A stretch of DNA of 64,000 nucleotides from Poecilobothrus nobilitatus. Its lineage: Eukaryota; Arthropoda; Insecta; Diptera; Dolichopodidae. This document shows positions 45,041-58,800 of this stretch, in pieces. The notes under the pieces were generated by a model. The model ran no database searches and had not been told where the DNA came from. It was given only the letters and a program-made list of their open reading frames with translations. The number at the start of each line of letters is the position of its first letter. The first letter of the stretch is position 1. Location of the stretch: the NCBI GenBank assembly GCA_947095535.1, contig OX352774.1, positions 75,144,416-75,208,415 on the forward strand, in the 5' to 3' direction. The translations under genes and the position numbers were made by a program.

Positions 45041-47843
45041 TAGAATATCGGATTTGATAACGATTTAATACAATATAAAATAATAAGTCTTTGTCCTGAC
45101 TCTTGAATCTATTGAAAGGAAATTCGATATTTTTTGTTATTTTTATATAGGTATCTACATAATAGGATGAAGTATAGGATGTTTTTTTTTTATTTCATTA
45201 AATAGTTGTGTAGATTTTTACAAAACTGTCAAGAACAAAATTGTTACAATGCTTAATTATTAAATATCAATATTCTTGTCTTGTCCAAGCAGTTTTTTTG
45301 TGAAATTTTATACCTATGTAATTGTCTTTTTTAGGGATCCAAAATGATCCAATACAATGAAATCATCCAAAACATTTAAAGAAGTTTTTGGCAAATTTTA
45401 TTTTTTACTAAAAATTAAATAAATCCTTTGTTGATACTGTACTGATTGTATTTTGTTTTGTATAAAGTTGAATATCAACATCTCATCTTAAATCAGGCGG
45501 CGTAAAACTGGTTTAAAAGACCTTCAAGCGGAATATCGTTTTGTTTACAAAAAAAAACAATAATTAAAATTTTGTTCCCATCCTTATGAAAACTGTTTAC
45601 TTTTATTATGTTTTTAATTTGTTTTTTAATTTAAAAGTTTGAAATGTTGTTTTTTTTTGTTTTTAATATTGTGTGCAATAATAATTCTTAAGCTCTAGAA
45701 TTTTTTTTAAAAATATTATGAAATATGAAAAAAAAGTTTATGTTACAACAAAATGGGATTAAAACAATAATATAACAACAACAATAAATAATTATAGCTG
45801 ACAGTGCTGTTTGTGTTGACGTTTTTTAAATAATATATTTAGGTAACACATAAATAATATAATATTGTTATGTTGAAAAATTCTTTTATATTTTTTTTTT
45901 TGTTTTTTGTATAAAAAATATTATAATTAAAATTGAATTGAATTTTTTGTTCATATCTTGAAGGTCAATCCACAAATTAACGTACCGTAACGGCAACTGA
46001 AAATAGAAGTGTATCCCTATCTTAATTTTTGTTTTATACAACGTTATATTTTAATTTTTATTATTATAAAAAATTGTTCTTACAGATTAAGTTTTATTTG
46101 AGTTGGGTTATAATAATTTTAACCTTATAGGTATACTTTTTTTTTTTGGTAAAATATGATTCAATGTAAAAATGGGCAAAAAAAAAAATCTAAATTGATA
46201 AATATTATAGAAAAATTTAGCTAAGCTATTAACTGGCAAACAATAAATTTGTAATGATATTATAGTAATGATATTGGGAAAAGTTTAAGAAGTAGAATAT
46301 AATATTGTATGCAATACATTCACGAAAGGTGTGAATTCCGTATCCGTATGATGCCAATTAGTCGATACTCTTGTAAATGATATTTTTTATTATGACACCT
46401 TATCACATTCATCTGTTATATACAAAATGAATTTTCAATCAACAATTTTTAGTTATATTAGGCAAATTTAGGTTAATACACAATTATTTGACATACATAC
46501 ATGCATACATTCATATGTAAACATATAGTATGTAAATGTCATATCACATGTGGCCCATGTAATATTTTTTTGGCATAGTAATTTGTCGGATCATAATAGG
46601 TAAAAATAACTATAACGTAATTAACATAGAAAATAATTGATATGTATATCATAAATTATTTTGGGTTATTTCCACAAAATCTATTTTAAAAAAAAATTTT
46701 AAACAAAACAAAATGAAAATGTCAACTTTAATATACATACATCATTACACATGTACCTATATTATTAGTTAATTCGGAAATTCGGTTCTGGCTGCATAAT
46801 TAGAGTAATTGTTTAATAAAACTTAATGAATCTCTTAAATAACACGACATTATTATAGGTATGATTTACTTACATATGTACATTATACATATATTAAGTC
46901 CCAAACAGAAGAAACTTGACATATATATTATGTGGCATAACATAGTTTTAAGTACATATTATATCATTTTAGATTGATTTTAAAAATGTATGCTGGATTC
47001 ATCGTTTCGGATATTTTAGCCGCACTCATGCTCGCGCATGTTTTTTATATGAAAATTTGAATTCTCTCATTTTTCAAATTTAGTTCGGGAGTTTTTTTTT
47101 TCTCTCGGCGAAAAAAGGTGGTTTAACTTTAAATTTGTGTGCGGAACTCTTTTTCATCTCAACAAACTCTTTTTCAAAATAATTTAAATGTTGTTGTCAA
47201 ATTTCAGCTGCCTAAATTTTTTTATTCTACAGAAAAATTGTTTTGAAGCGGTGAATCGTTGTTGATAGAATTCTAGCTATTTTTTTTAAAAACAGTTCAG
47301 AAGAAATATGCTGAAATTAGTTCACAACATTAAGACTAGAATTAACGAAGTGTAAAGCGATATTATTATACTGCCCGTTAAGTGGTGTGGATTTGTCTTA
47401 ATATAACCAGACACTAACTACATCAGTAATTATTGTTCTGGATGAACTTGAAAAATTAAAATTCTTTGTCGGAACTGGAGAAAAATGAAATCTATAGAGC
47501 AAAATATGATTGAATCAATAAACAAAAATAAATACCTAAGTAGGTATTTAAAAAAAAAATTACTGGTGAAAAAATGTTGGCATTCTTTAACAATTATCAT
47601 TATTTGTATTTACATATATACATAATATGTACATATATATATATAGGTACCCCTTTATGATTTATTCATTCATTTGAATTCATTTCATTCATTTGAATAA
47701 AATTTTAAAATATTTTTAATTTTTTTTTTTGTTTAAAACAATTTTCTTGGAAATTTATTTAGTTTGGATTTGACAGTTTTGAATAAAAATTTTAAATTTA
47801 ATGAGAATTAATAAACGGATACCTACTTAAAATTCGATTCGAT
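45041..47843. other. AT-rich non-coding DNA
   Basis: No coding signal. 46980-47290 contains a few CG-bearing segments (for example TAGCCGCACTCATGCTCGCG near 47018) without an open frame. Microsatellites occur at 46495-46520 and 47605-47650. Confidence 0.6.
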
Positions 47844-47913
47844 TTTCGAAACCACACTACCTCGCTTACATCGTATTTTATACGCTCTTACCCACTAGGC
47901 TACCGAGGCCTCT
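47844..47913 (-). mobile_element. SINE-2 head, fragment
   Basis: On the minus strand: AGAGGCCTCGGTAGCCTAGT, GGGTAAGAGCG, and GTGTGGTTTCGA as the B-box region. It aligns with the first ~70 bases of SINE-2; the body is missing. Confidence 0.8.
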
Positions 47914-49867
47914 GCCTGTTTTTTTAATAAGGTTGTTTACATTATAAGAGCTCTATAGTTATATTATCTGTATATTTGTACATTTTTTATATTATCTATA
48001 TTTTATGTACATTTCATGCGCAACATAGATTTCGTATTAGTAAAAAATAAAAATAAAAATTTAAAAAAAATCGTATGAAAATAAGGACGAACCTAAAAGT
48101 TTGTTGGATCAAAATGTGTTCTATGTTCCTCTTTACTTGTGAAACTTTACCATATTTTTGAAATTCTCTTTTGCTTTTGTTTAAAAATTTTATGTTATAC
48201 AAACTTTTGTTATATAATTCATTTCATGAAACTTTGTGTCTAATTTATGTACATATGTAATTTATGTATTTATGTCCTAACGGTTTTTCCTTAATAACTT
48301 TTTTATTATTTTTTTTTTCTGTTTCAAAATATTTGTAAAAAATGTAAAAATTGCCGTAGTAAAGTGGCACTTGAGACACTGACAGACTTTAATCAAAATC
48401 TTTTCAGTTCAAGATATTTACGTCAAAATCTTAAATATGAATTTTAACACTATTCAGATTTTTACGTACCGAAGAAAATCCATTTATCAAAAATCGTTTC
48501 GAAAAAGTTTCGAAATTTTTGGTGCCATCATAATGCTTTCCTTTTTTCTTTCCGCTCCTTCCTTTTCAAAAAATTATTCTGCAGTGTACGCATTACACAC
48601 CCATACGTAACTAAAAAATTATTCTGCATGCATGCATTAGATACCCATACGTAACTACAAAGTTTAAAATATTAAATTTGATTTTTTTCTTTTCAGTTTA
48701 AAATGAAAAGTATTTAATTGTGTGTAATGCATATGTAATTCTAAACCTTTTTGTTTTTCAGTAAGCTTTGAAAATAACAAATACAAATATTATTACTTAA
48801 TTGTTATTTAATTATAACTAAAAATAAAAATAAAAAAATCCCAAAAATAGCATATGGCTATAATAAAATCTGGTAAAATCAAAAAATGCAATTAAACAAA
48901 AAATGTAATTTTATAGATACTTCTTAGATAGAATAAGAAATGAATATAAAACTCAAGTACGAAAAAAAATATTTAGATATAACAATGAAAAAGGTTTTGA
49001 ACTAAAAATATGCCATAAAACCAATTGCAGATTTTTAAAGAAGAAATGAAACACATGTGTGTCATAAAAATAATTTCACTTTTAATATTTTTTATGGTTG
49101 AAATAAAAATGCCGATTGGTTATTTTTGGTAAAAATATGTTGTAAGAATTTTTTTTGTGAAATTAGCATCAATAATAATTTATTGTAATAAAAATGAATG
49201 TAAAAATTTTGTAAAAATACCAGCAGTTTTTAATTTTTATAATTACATTATATCTCCTTGACTTTAAACAAGAAAAGTTATATAAAAACACCATTTTTAC
49301 TTTTTTCTCTGAATGACTGGAACAGAACCTCTGTATATTTGGCTTAAGTTGAGCTAGAAACGGTAATTTCAGCATATAATTATTACGAAACGGTAATTTA
49401 TATTAAAGTTGTTTATTTATGTTTTATTAAGACTGGTATTTATGTTTTGAATAAGCCTGAATGTGTAAAAGACATAAACATACAATAAAAAAGATAAATT
49501 TATTACAATTCTATTTAAAACAACAAAAGAAAAATGCGAATAAAGATATTGCTTTGATGAACAACACATTTAAAAACGAAAAATGAACGAACACAGAATT
49601 ACTCAATTTAATAGAACACAACATAAAATAAAAAAATCGGCTATGTCCATCACAGAACCGATCGCTATTACACGAAAAGCATAATGCATTACAAAATTTC
49701 ATACATTTTTTACATAATAATTTATATCAAAACAAAATAACTTCTAATAAACGTTTTGTTTATTAATATTAAATAATGAAAAGTGTAAACAAATTTATTT
49801 ATTATAAATGTATATAATGTATGTATATGTAGCTGCAACACAAACATAAATTGTTATATATATGCTG
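47914..49867. other. AT-rich non-coding DNA with small repeats
   Basis: Contains a fragment at 48508-48532 (TTCGAAATTTTTGGTGCCAT) also found at 52495-52517, and a two-copy tandem at 48568-48656. No coding signal. Confidence 0.6.
48568..48656 (+). repeat. Two tandem copies of a 44-45 base unit
   Basis: AAAAAATTATTCTGCA ... GCATTA ... ACCCATACGTAACT occurs at 48568-48612 and 48613-48656, with differences confined to a few bases in the middle. Confidence 0.9.
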
Positions 49868-50610
49868 TTTAGTCTCTCGGAATAGAAACACTTCTATTCC
49901 AACTTTAACTTTTCAAGGGGAAGTTTTGCAATATACGGGTGAGCTTAACATCTTGGGCATGGAGCTAAACTAAAACTTAAGTTGGTCTAATCATATATTT
50001 GGTATAGCTAATGATGCAGCTATGTGTATGGGTTTCCTGTGTCGTCGTAAAGCCTTCTTTTCATCATTTGAATCTAAAAAACATATATAAGACCTAAGAT
50101 GGAGTACAATGCAATATTTGGGCGAAAGCCTCCAAAACAGTATTGGGATTTCTAGATGAAGTGCAAAATAGAGCAATTCGTCTAATAAACGACCCCACTG
50201 TCACCTCTACGCTCTCTCTACTAGGTCTCCGTCTCCTAACAGGAACACTTACCCTGTTTTATAGATAGCTTATAGGGTTGCGTTTTTGCTCTAACGAGAT
50301 TAACAGTTTGATGCTCCTCTCAAAGCATTCCAAAGAGAAACAAGGAGAGCTTCTGCTACCCACTCCACTCCCACTCCAAATTTTTGATATGAAAACAATA
50401 TCTACCTTATTCATTCATGTATGCGGCTGGTAAAAAGAAAAGGGCCAGCGGTTAGAATTTAAAATATAAAAGATTTTTTTTTATTATAATAAATTGTAAT
50501 CAAAATTCAGATTGCCCCCCATTTAGTATAAATACAATTAAAGACACCATCTTCTTTTTGGCTTTGCTGAGTTGATTGAATACAATTTATAATAAAGAAT
50601 AAAAAAAAAA
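49868..50610 (+). pseudogene. Non-LTR retrotransposon, 5'-truncated copy with reverse transcriptase C-terminus and 3' end
   Basis: Frame blocks in order: TLTFQGEVLQYTGELNILGM, NLSWSNHIFGIANDAAMCMG (stop just before), FLCRRKAFFSS, PKMEYNA, then, in shifted frames, LDEVQNRAIRLIN and PPLKAFQRETRRASATHS. These correspond to LGVxxDxxLSWxxHI..IAxxAxxxLGFLxRxxxFFS, IRPKMEY, LDxVQxRAIRLI and the P.P..F.R.TRRASA block of Jockey/CR1-like reverse transcriptases. The 3' part runs about 200 bases to AATAAAGAAT and a poly-A tail at 50601-50610. Multiple frameshifts and stops make it dead. It shares its coding blocks with 18513-18860. Confidence 0.8.
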
Positions 50611-53600
50611 TTAAAATGTAGAAAAATGGTTAAAAATTTTTTTCTAAACCGATTTTTTTTAAAATAAAATAAATTTACTTTTAAAGTAATTAAAATTTAT
50701 ATTAACCATACTTATTTTTGTTTTAGTTTTGTTCCATTTAAATTATTTAACAAAAATAAAGTTTTTTGTTTTGTTTTTTTTGGATATTGTTTCTATACAA
50801 TTGAAGCCAGTATTATTTGTTGTATACACATACACATATCGTATTATTATTATGTTGTTTGTGGTTTTCTACAAAAACATAAACTCAAAAAAAAATTAAA
50901 AGAAATTTTATAAATAATATTTTAATAAGGTTTTAAGAACATAATATATTTTTGACCTTCTTCAATGCTTTAAAATACTTTGTTTTTTACCCCTTATTTT
51001 CGTTTTAATTTTAGGTACATTATTTAGTACCTATAGGTATTAAAAATAAAAATTTTTTTTCAAAAAATCTTGCGGTTATGTGGTTTTAATACATACATAT
51101 GTACCAAACCAATTACCATGCTTCAGGTTTGACAAAATTTGAAATGTACGTAGGTATGTATGTATATGTATGTAATAATATCGAAAATTTAGAAACAACG
51201 CATATAAGTACAAAAAAGAAAAAAAATATATGTACTTACAGTCTATATGTGGTTATTTTTTAATTTGACCCAAAATGTAATCCTTTATATTCATAAGTAT
51301 ATATGTACGTACATTTTAAAATGTAATAACATAATTTATATTTTTGGATCCTTTGTGTTGACGTCATTATATTATCTAATTTATTTATACAAATAAACTT
51401 ACAGTAAACATCCGCTCGATTAAACAAAACTCCTTAAAAAATACAATGAACATCACGCTACATTAAACATTCAAAAGACAAATGGAATAAATAAATTTGG
51501 CAACTTTTAAAATACATATATAAAAAAAATTTAGATTGTATAGTTAATATTCTGTAAATATATTAAACTGTACAGCTGTTAACATATACAAATGTACATA
51601 ATATGTAGTAAATGAATAGATATAAATGATGTTTCATTACTTGATCAAATGAGTTTTAGACCAATTAGAACTGTAATGTTCTAAATAGAATTTCGAATGA
51701 AAATAATAAAGTTGCCATACCGAATATAAAATTAAAACAATGAAATATTAAAGAAATAAATTGTTTGTGTGATTTACAGCTTTATTTACTTTTAATTCGA
51801 TATGACGATCATAGCAATGTAATATATGGGTTTCTTAGGTTAATTTAAATATTGCTATTAAAATTATATGAATATCATTTGTGTATAGTTACTTTAGAAA
51901 AAAGAAAATGGAAGTTTGGCCATTCAATTTTCAATTAAAGAGTTAATAAAAATGTATTTATATTGAATGTAATTTAAATATATATACATATATGAATTTT
52001 ATTATTTTAGAATTCTCATTATATTAGTATATAATATGCATACCACATGTTTTTTTTTCACATCAACAAACCATGTAGGAATACCCGTTATAAATAAATC
52101 AACTTAAAAAAAAAGTAAACTGCGTCCACCATAAAACCGATCGCAGGAACAAGAAAACTTAATATTTTTTTTTTTTTTTTTAATTTCCAAATATTAATAG
52201 ACAGCTTAAAGTTGTACGTGCACGTAGTCCTTAAAATATCCTTTTTGTAAATAAGTACGTGTATATATAACCATAGTAATATAAACGTTTTTTACAATCA
52301 CGAGATGTAATAAATATGTCTATAAAATCTGTAAAATATCTTAATATGAAATTTTATTGAATTTCGTTCAACCATTTGGGTTGTACAAGTGCCCACATCC
52401 AGACAGACAGGCAGACATATAGACACCACTCCAATAACATTTAATTCAGGTACAGGAGAAATTTCTATATGCAAAAATCTGAGGTTCGAAATTTTGGTGC
52501 CATCATACCTTCCTTATAAATTACATATGTACATGCAATCCATAAAAAAGAAAATTAATAATTTCAAAAAATTTAAATTATAGCATAATAATTAAATCCT
52601 CAGGTGAGTGGAGAAAACTACAAAGTAAATTTACATCACTTCAATTCAAATTACATGTTGTGCATAAAATGAAGAAAAAAAATGAAACAAACATACAATC
52701 TAAGATATAAAAAAAAAAAAAAACCAATAAATTCACATAAATTTAAAGGGAAGTAAAGAAAAATATAAACTTAAGAAAAATAAATAAAATAAATAAATTG
52801 ACATAGCAAAAAATTTGACAGGAATACAACTAAAAATATAAGATAAACACATCCCAGCAAGCTATTAGCTATATCAACAAAATAACATGAACATAAAATT
52901 TTTACATATCTAATAGTCTCCATTTTATCATAAGTATATTATGCACCAATTTTAAGTACATTTGTTTATGTGTATTTATATATTGGTACATAAAAATAGG
53001 GTTATACATTATTTTTTATCACCTTAAAGCATATCAGATAAAAAGCACATTAAACGGATTTATTATTACAAATGTAACTTATAGATTGACAGAAAGTAGG
53101 TGTTAGAGTTATATATATATATACATATCATGAGAATGTTTACTTAAAAGATGTTAATTTATAGATGGATTAAAAAATATTTTTGACATATTTAAGAAAG
53201 TTTTTCTGTTATGTCTTATTGAAAATATACGATATAGGAAAGTAATAAAAAAAAAAAAATAGACAAAACATTTAAAGTTAAGTTATTATTATATTAGTAA
53301 TTTTTCAATTGAAATAACTTTTATTGAACGAAAAAGCTTCAGAAAGTTTTTGTTCAAAAAATATTTTATTTGTAAAACATATATACATTACATACATATA
53401 TACATACATATGTATATGTAAAATAAATAGATTTAAATGTTTTATTAAAGAGGCGTCTATCAAAAGTTAAGTCAACCATAAAGGAGAAAAAACTCACAAA
53501 CTTAAACAAAAATTTTCTTCATCCTATTTGATAAATAAAAATTTGGGTTGGGTATGAATGCTCGATTCTCAAAATCCCGTTTTATAAAATTCTCGTTTTT

Positions 53601-54113
53601 TTAAATCTTGCTTTTTCAAATTAAGTTTTATTTTATTTTTTTTTTAATGCATTTGCCACATAAATGCCACACAGCTTTTAACAGAATTTTGGGGAAGCGG
53701 AAAATTATTTTTTTTTTTGATCTTACACCCTTAAAAGACTTCCAGAAAATAAATTTCAGCGAAATCAATTTTTTTTTCTCGAAAACCCATCACAACACGA
53801 CCCATCTTTTATACTACGAGTAATATAGTTTTCTGTTTTATCGTTTCCTTTATTTTCAATGAAGAGGTTTTTTGAATCTTTATTAAATATACATACTGTT
53901 TTTAATTGTTTAAAAATTACATGGATTTATGTCTATTATTGAATTGTGAATGAAAAATTGATTTGTGTCTCCTAATCGACTTATTATTTATTTATTTATT
54001 TTATATTTTTATATAATTAGGATTATATTGTAGGTAATGATATCCTATTGTCCTATTGTTCAATACTGTTGTATTGAATTAATTTAATAATGTTTTCTCT
54101 CAAAATATTGTAA
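50611..54113. other. AT-rich non-coding DNA
   Basis: No credible exon. 52380-52520 is less AT-rich (CCAGACAGACAGGCAGACAT; TTCGAAATTTTGGTGCCATC) and looks like a dispersed repeat. A CAG|GTGAGT donor-like site stands at 52604-52612 without a supported exon. Microsatellites occur at 53105-53130 and 53375-53420. Confidence 0.55.
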
Positions 54114-54345
54114 CGTACTCCAAGAGTTGCAGCAAATGCTCATTTCTCTGCTCTGGCCATTTTTAGTTGGTTTAAAAACTGGTTATGGACATTCATTCGT
54201 TGCCAAGAACTACTAAAATGTGGAATATGTTTCCACTTTGTTTGTTCCCTTATGCCAATAATGTTCTATTTTACAATTTCCAACTATTCAAAAAGAATTT
54301 TTTTAGATTCATTTCTAATTTCCTCTCGAACTCTTCCTTATTGTC
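54114..54345 (+). pseudogene. Non-LTR retrotransposon, extreme C-terminal remnant
   Basis: One frame gives RTPRVAANAHFSALA. After a shift the next gives HSLPRTTKMWNMFPLCLFPY and then YNFQLFKKNFFRFI. These match the tail of insect non-LTR reverse transcriptase ORFs, where (T)RxAxxAHP.. is followed by SFxPRTxxLWNxLPxxxFPxxYNLQxFKxNV. The fragment is about 75 codons long. It supplies the PRT..WN..FP..YN block missing from the 18513 copy, so it may come from the same broad lineage, but the overlap is too short to prove it. Confidence 0.65.
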
Positions 54346-56185
54346 GTATTTTAACATCTCCCACGTTCAAAGGAAAATATTTGAAAAGATTACTTTTGCC
54401 CCTAAAAATGGTTTTAGAATAGGAGCATCAATCCATGCATATATATGATTGAAGTAGATGGCACCTACTGTCAGTGAAATGTCACTTAAGTATATTTAAG
54501 ATAATTAATTATCTTTCTTCACTTTTTTTTTGCCATTATTAACGCCTAACGCTATTCCTTATTGAGTATTATTATTTTTATTTATTTGAATAGATTAAGT
54601 TTAGAGTTAAAACAGATTTCAATTAGAAAAATTTAATTGAATAAAAGAAAACTGAATAAAGAACAGACTATGTATTTAATTTTTGATGATTCGTCCCGTA
54701 TAAGAAATATTTGTTGAGAAAAAAACTGTAAAACACAAAAGAAAATTTAACGTAAGAAAATTTTAGAACAAAACTAACGTAAGAAGTTTTACTCCTAATG
54801 TCTATTTGTTTTACAGATTCACATGACTGTTACTATACAACTTAACCAAATATGACAAATTATTTTAACAATAGATCATAATGTGCAAAAAAAGATTTTA
54901 ATTTTACAATTTTACCATTTGTAATTGTTCGTTTAACAAATATTCTAAAGCCTTAAGAAAAGCATTTTGTCTGCTGCTCAAGAACAATGCGTAGTATGCA
55001 CATGTGGGATGTATTTTAAATGTATAAACCTATTATATAAAATGAAGCATTTTTTAATGGAAAAATTTAAAGAAAAAAAACAAAATATTTTCTAATATAT
55101 AAAGATATGCATATATATATTTGTATAAAATTTTAAAAACCCTAGGGGGCCCAATCTATTAACCAATTTTCTCTTTATTTTTGTCGCATATGATACGCTG
55201 ATTATTGACAAAATTTGTTAAGATTCAAAAAAATTATGAATTCAATATGTTACAAGTTTACAACATTTTATAAATATGTACAAACATATGGTAAATAATG
55301 TTCTATTCATATATCCATCCATATATAAATTGCAGAAAATATTAAAAAGTACTTTAAATTATAAGAAATAACCCTGTATACATATACATGTATAATACTT
55401 TAACAAAGTAAAAAAAGATTCTTAAATCTTTATGATACACATTAATTAATATTTACATACATGCATAAGAATTTGACCATTTTTCAGTTTTATGTAAATT
55501 GTCGCTTGATTATACAGAATGTCCTCTGGAAGGGATGACATATTTCAAACAAGTTTGGTTTGATTATATCCAAAGATTCCATGATGAATAATTACTATAG
55601 GAAGTGCTGGTGTTGTTTAATTGTAAAATACAAAAATTTTTTTTTTTGTTGAGTCTTTTGTTACGCCTTCTTAATTTTCTAGTTTGATCTAATGATATAC
55701 ATTCTGTGTTATTCTGTTAAGATTTTTGTTCATTATTTGTAATTTAATATATAGCCTCCCCAATCCTATTTTAAATATTCTGCCCTTGGTATATGTATAT
55801 ACAATGTTAATTTTGTTCTCGATGTAAGTATACTTAATATTTTAGAATTTTTTATATTCTTAATTCTCGGCTTTTTATTTTGGAAGTTATGCTTTTGATA
55901 AAACAATCTGTAAGTTTTTTTTTATTAAACTATATTTGTGTTTCTGAAGTTAACACTACTGGAGAACTACTCAATTATATACATAATACATATACTTACT
56001 TATAATTTTCGTAACATATATTATGTCTTCATTCAGTGTTATGTCGAATGCTATTAGTGTTGCCATTTTCTATAAATTACTTATTTGTGAAATCGTGAGG
56101 AAATTAATTGAAGACACAAACCAATCTTCAATAATTCAATAATAGACATAAACCTACATTTTTATATACACACGCAATTTTTTAA
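54346..56185. other. AT-rich non-coding DNA
   Basis: Nothing recognised. 55515-55620 (CAGAATGTCCTCTGGAAGGG) is less AT-rich but has no clear frame. Confidence 0.6.
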
Positions 56186-56388
56186 TTTTTTTTTTTTTTT
56201 GTTTTGCAAGGGTAGGTGGGAATCAACGAAAGACACTGTAGAGGAGTGAAAATGAGCATGAGTGCTCTATGAGTGCTTGGGACTTTAACCTACTAAACAC
56301 CAACTCTCTTTTTGGACCAAACAACAGGCTTACGACCTTTAGTACTAATATACTGCCTGGTCAGAGGAAGCTGAGTTAGGGAATGAAC
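56186..56388 (-). mobile_element. SINE-1-related element, copy 6 (reverse)
   Basis: T run at 56186-56200, then GGGTAGGTGGGAATCAACGA, AGTGCTTGGGACTTTAACCT, AACACCAACTCTCTTTTTGG and TACTGCCTGGTCAGAGGAAG. It is the inverted counterpart of 39387-39597 and has the same 3' domain as SINE-1. An insertion of GAAAATGAGCATGAGTGC-like sequence lengthens its middle. Confidence 0.7.
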
Positions 56389-57095
56389 TAAAACTTCAAA
56401 AAATTTCATTAAAGAAATACACAGTGGGGCTTTACTGATTCAGTTTTACAAAAGGAGTTTGATTTTTTTTTTTGAATAAGAGGGTATTTTTAAATTATGG
56501 TTTTGCATAGAAAGAATATTCCCACTCGTATAAAGAAGGCGAAAATATATTTTTTTATTTAAAAAAATTTTCACTACTAGAATTTTTCCATTTCAGATCT
56601 TTTCCTCTAATTCTGTTTTTCTAGTTAAAATTAAAATTGTTTTTCTAATTTAAAAAAATATTAATAGAAATTCAAAACCTTAAGCTAAATTTTCTGTGAA
56701 TTTATACATTAAAATTTAATTTTAAAAATATAATTTTCTTTTATTTTCTTTCTTGAGAAATTTATAAATTCAATTTTCATCTATTTTCTCTTTTTAATAC
56801 AAAAAACAAACAAAATTTAATCTTTATATTTTTGTGTTCCATTTTCTCCTATATTTTATGTTTTTATCTTGGAAAAAAAAAATTTCTATAATGGAACAAG
56901 AAAAAATAAGAAAACCATGAACAAAAAAGAAAATCTGGTAACTGTAGATTGCTTCATGATTTTAGTTATTCTCGTTTCTCGTTTCTAGTTTTTTTTTTTT
57001 TTTTTTTTTAGTAAATTTTATTATTTTAACTAATAAAACATTGTGTACGAAGAAATAGTTTTTTCATAACTAAAAAAATATATAATATATACAGG

Positions 57096-57116
57096 ATGCC
57101 CTCTAATAGAGGGCAT
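57096..57116. repeat. Hairpin with 9-base perfect arms
   Basis: ATGCCCTCT, loop AAT, AGAGGGCAT. Unusually GC-rich arms for this window. No protein-coding or terminator context is seen beside it. Confidence 0.85.
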
Positions 57117-57718
57117 TTGCTTTTTAATTCCTACATGAGAAAGCACTAGAGCTTATTATATAATTCTACACATTATAAGATCTGCTACTGACTAAATTAC
57201 ATTCGATGAAATGCTATTTATGTTTGGTTACATTTTATAATACTATGTTTATATTGGGATAATTGAATATTTTTTTGTTTACATTAGTATATTTGATTTA
57301 AATATCTGTGAGTTATTAGGTATAAGTTTAAAATGTTTGTTTAAATTAGTTATTCATATTTTTGAAATGTTTTTTTTTATCTATTATTGAAAATTGAACA
57401 TAATGAAATATTAATTATTGTTTAGCCATTAATTTGAATGCAATAGTGAATGATAAAACTTATCAGGTCAAAAACCAGAAAAACATTTTTGACATGAAAG
57501 TTTGACTGAAAGTGGAATTTGAGCCTCTCAAACAAGAAATTATCATTCTGATCATTATGTCATCCAACTTATCTGAAAATTTTAAACAAAAAATAATTTT
57601 GAGTATAGTTTAACATCACTAATTTTGTTTTTTCTTAATTTTTTTTATAAATTTTCATTTTTAATTATTTTCAAGATCGCCTCGAAAAACTATCCACCTG
57701 TTGTGGCGGGGTTGTACT

Positions 57719-57830
57719 GGTTTAACGTATAGTCTTTAGACGTATAAAAATTTTAGTATAGAAACGTATAGAATAGAACGTATAGTATTCAGGTTTAACG
57801 TATAGCCTTTAGACGTATAGAATTTTGACA
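57719..57830 (+). repeat. Six ACGTATA(G) motifs in a 73-base duplicated segment
   Basis: GGTTTAACGTATAGTCTTTA, then GACGTATA, at 57719 and the near-identical GGTTTAACGTATAGCCTTTA, then GACGTATA, at 57792. Two more AACGTATAGAA-type motifs lie between them. Confidence 0.85.
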
Positions 57831-58712
57831 GTGTTATGTAGAATTACCAAACTTTTATCTAACTATTGAGTGATACTCTGTATATAGTTGGTATACATAA
57901 TATTAAAAAAAAAATCCTTAGTCGAGTGTTACAGCTAAACAAAAATTTTGCTTTTATGTCAAACAATTTATCCAATAGAAACAGTGGAAATATGACATTT
58001 AAATACTTCTTTCAAACTTTACTTTTTTTTTAAATTTTTTTTTTTGTTAAATTATTTTTATAAAATTGCAAATTGGGTATTTTTGTTTTTTTAGGTATTC
58101 TCTTTGGAGCTATTATAAAAATCGCAATTTAAATTAAAATACTGAAATTAAAATAAAACAAAAATTAATTACAATGCACATATTTTTTATTTATCTAATT
58201 AATTGCTACCTTAATTACTATTAATTTATGTAAGTTTACTTTAAAATAAGAAATCCGAAAAATGAAACAGAAACAGAAACATAAATAAATTACAATACAA
58301 GAATTGGTTATGTACACTGGCTTTACTCAAAAGTCAACACTTCACTAATATAATTATGCACATAAGTATAAAGTTAATTTAATTTTCTGATTATTGTTTT
58401 TTTTCTTTAAATACTTTCATTTTGCCTTCTATAGTACATACTTATTTATAAATTAAATTCAAAGTACTGGGAAGCTTAACATTTTTCAGTATAAATAACA
58501 AATATTTAATTGTATCAAGAAACAATCGAAAAAAAATCAAACGTGGAAAAAATTATCAAATCCGAAATATCCGTAGTATGTTTTATATATGCAAAACGAG
58601 GATTATTAGTCTATTTTTTATTTTAGGTATTTATTAATTAATAAAATAATGACAAAATATAATTTTTTTTAAGATAGGTGAGAAAATTTTCTTTTTTTGT
58701 TTCAATATGTGT

Positions 58713-58800
58713 GATGTGACCCATGGCATAGATAGTGTTTAAGTCTTCGGCCTTTCAATCGAAAAATCTCGGGTTCATATTCCGATCCGATCATATTCAG
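58713..58800 (+). mobile_element. SINE-1 tRNA-like head, solo
   Basis: GTGACCCATGGCATAGATAG and TGTTTAAG align to the A-box region of SINE-1. GCCTTTCAATCGAAAAATCT and GGGTTCATATTCCGA align to the anticodon-to-B-box part, followed by CCGATCATA. The body does not follow in recognisable form. Confidence 0.65.

Larger units (their letters stand above)
56389..58712. other. AT-rich non-coding DNA with local repeats
   Basis: Contains a 22-T run (56989-57010), a GC-rich hairpin (57096-57116) and an ACGTATAG cluster (57719-57830). No coding signal. Confidence 0.6.

Noticed and set aside
52389..52612. 64-residue open frame followed by CAG|GTGAGT
   Set aside because: The frame ends 20 bases before the donor and its start lies in a CAGACAGACAGG repeat-like stretch; no exon can be supported.
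57096..57116. GC-rich hairpin as a transcription terminator
   Set aside because: Rho-independent terminators are bacterial and this window is eukaryotic; kept only as an inverted repeat.
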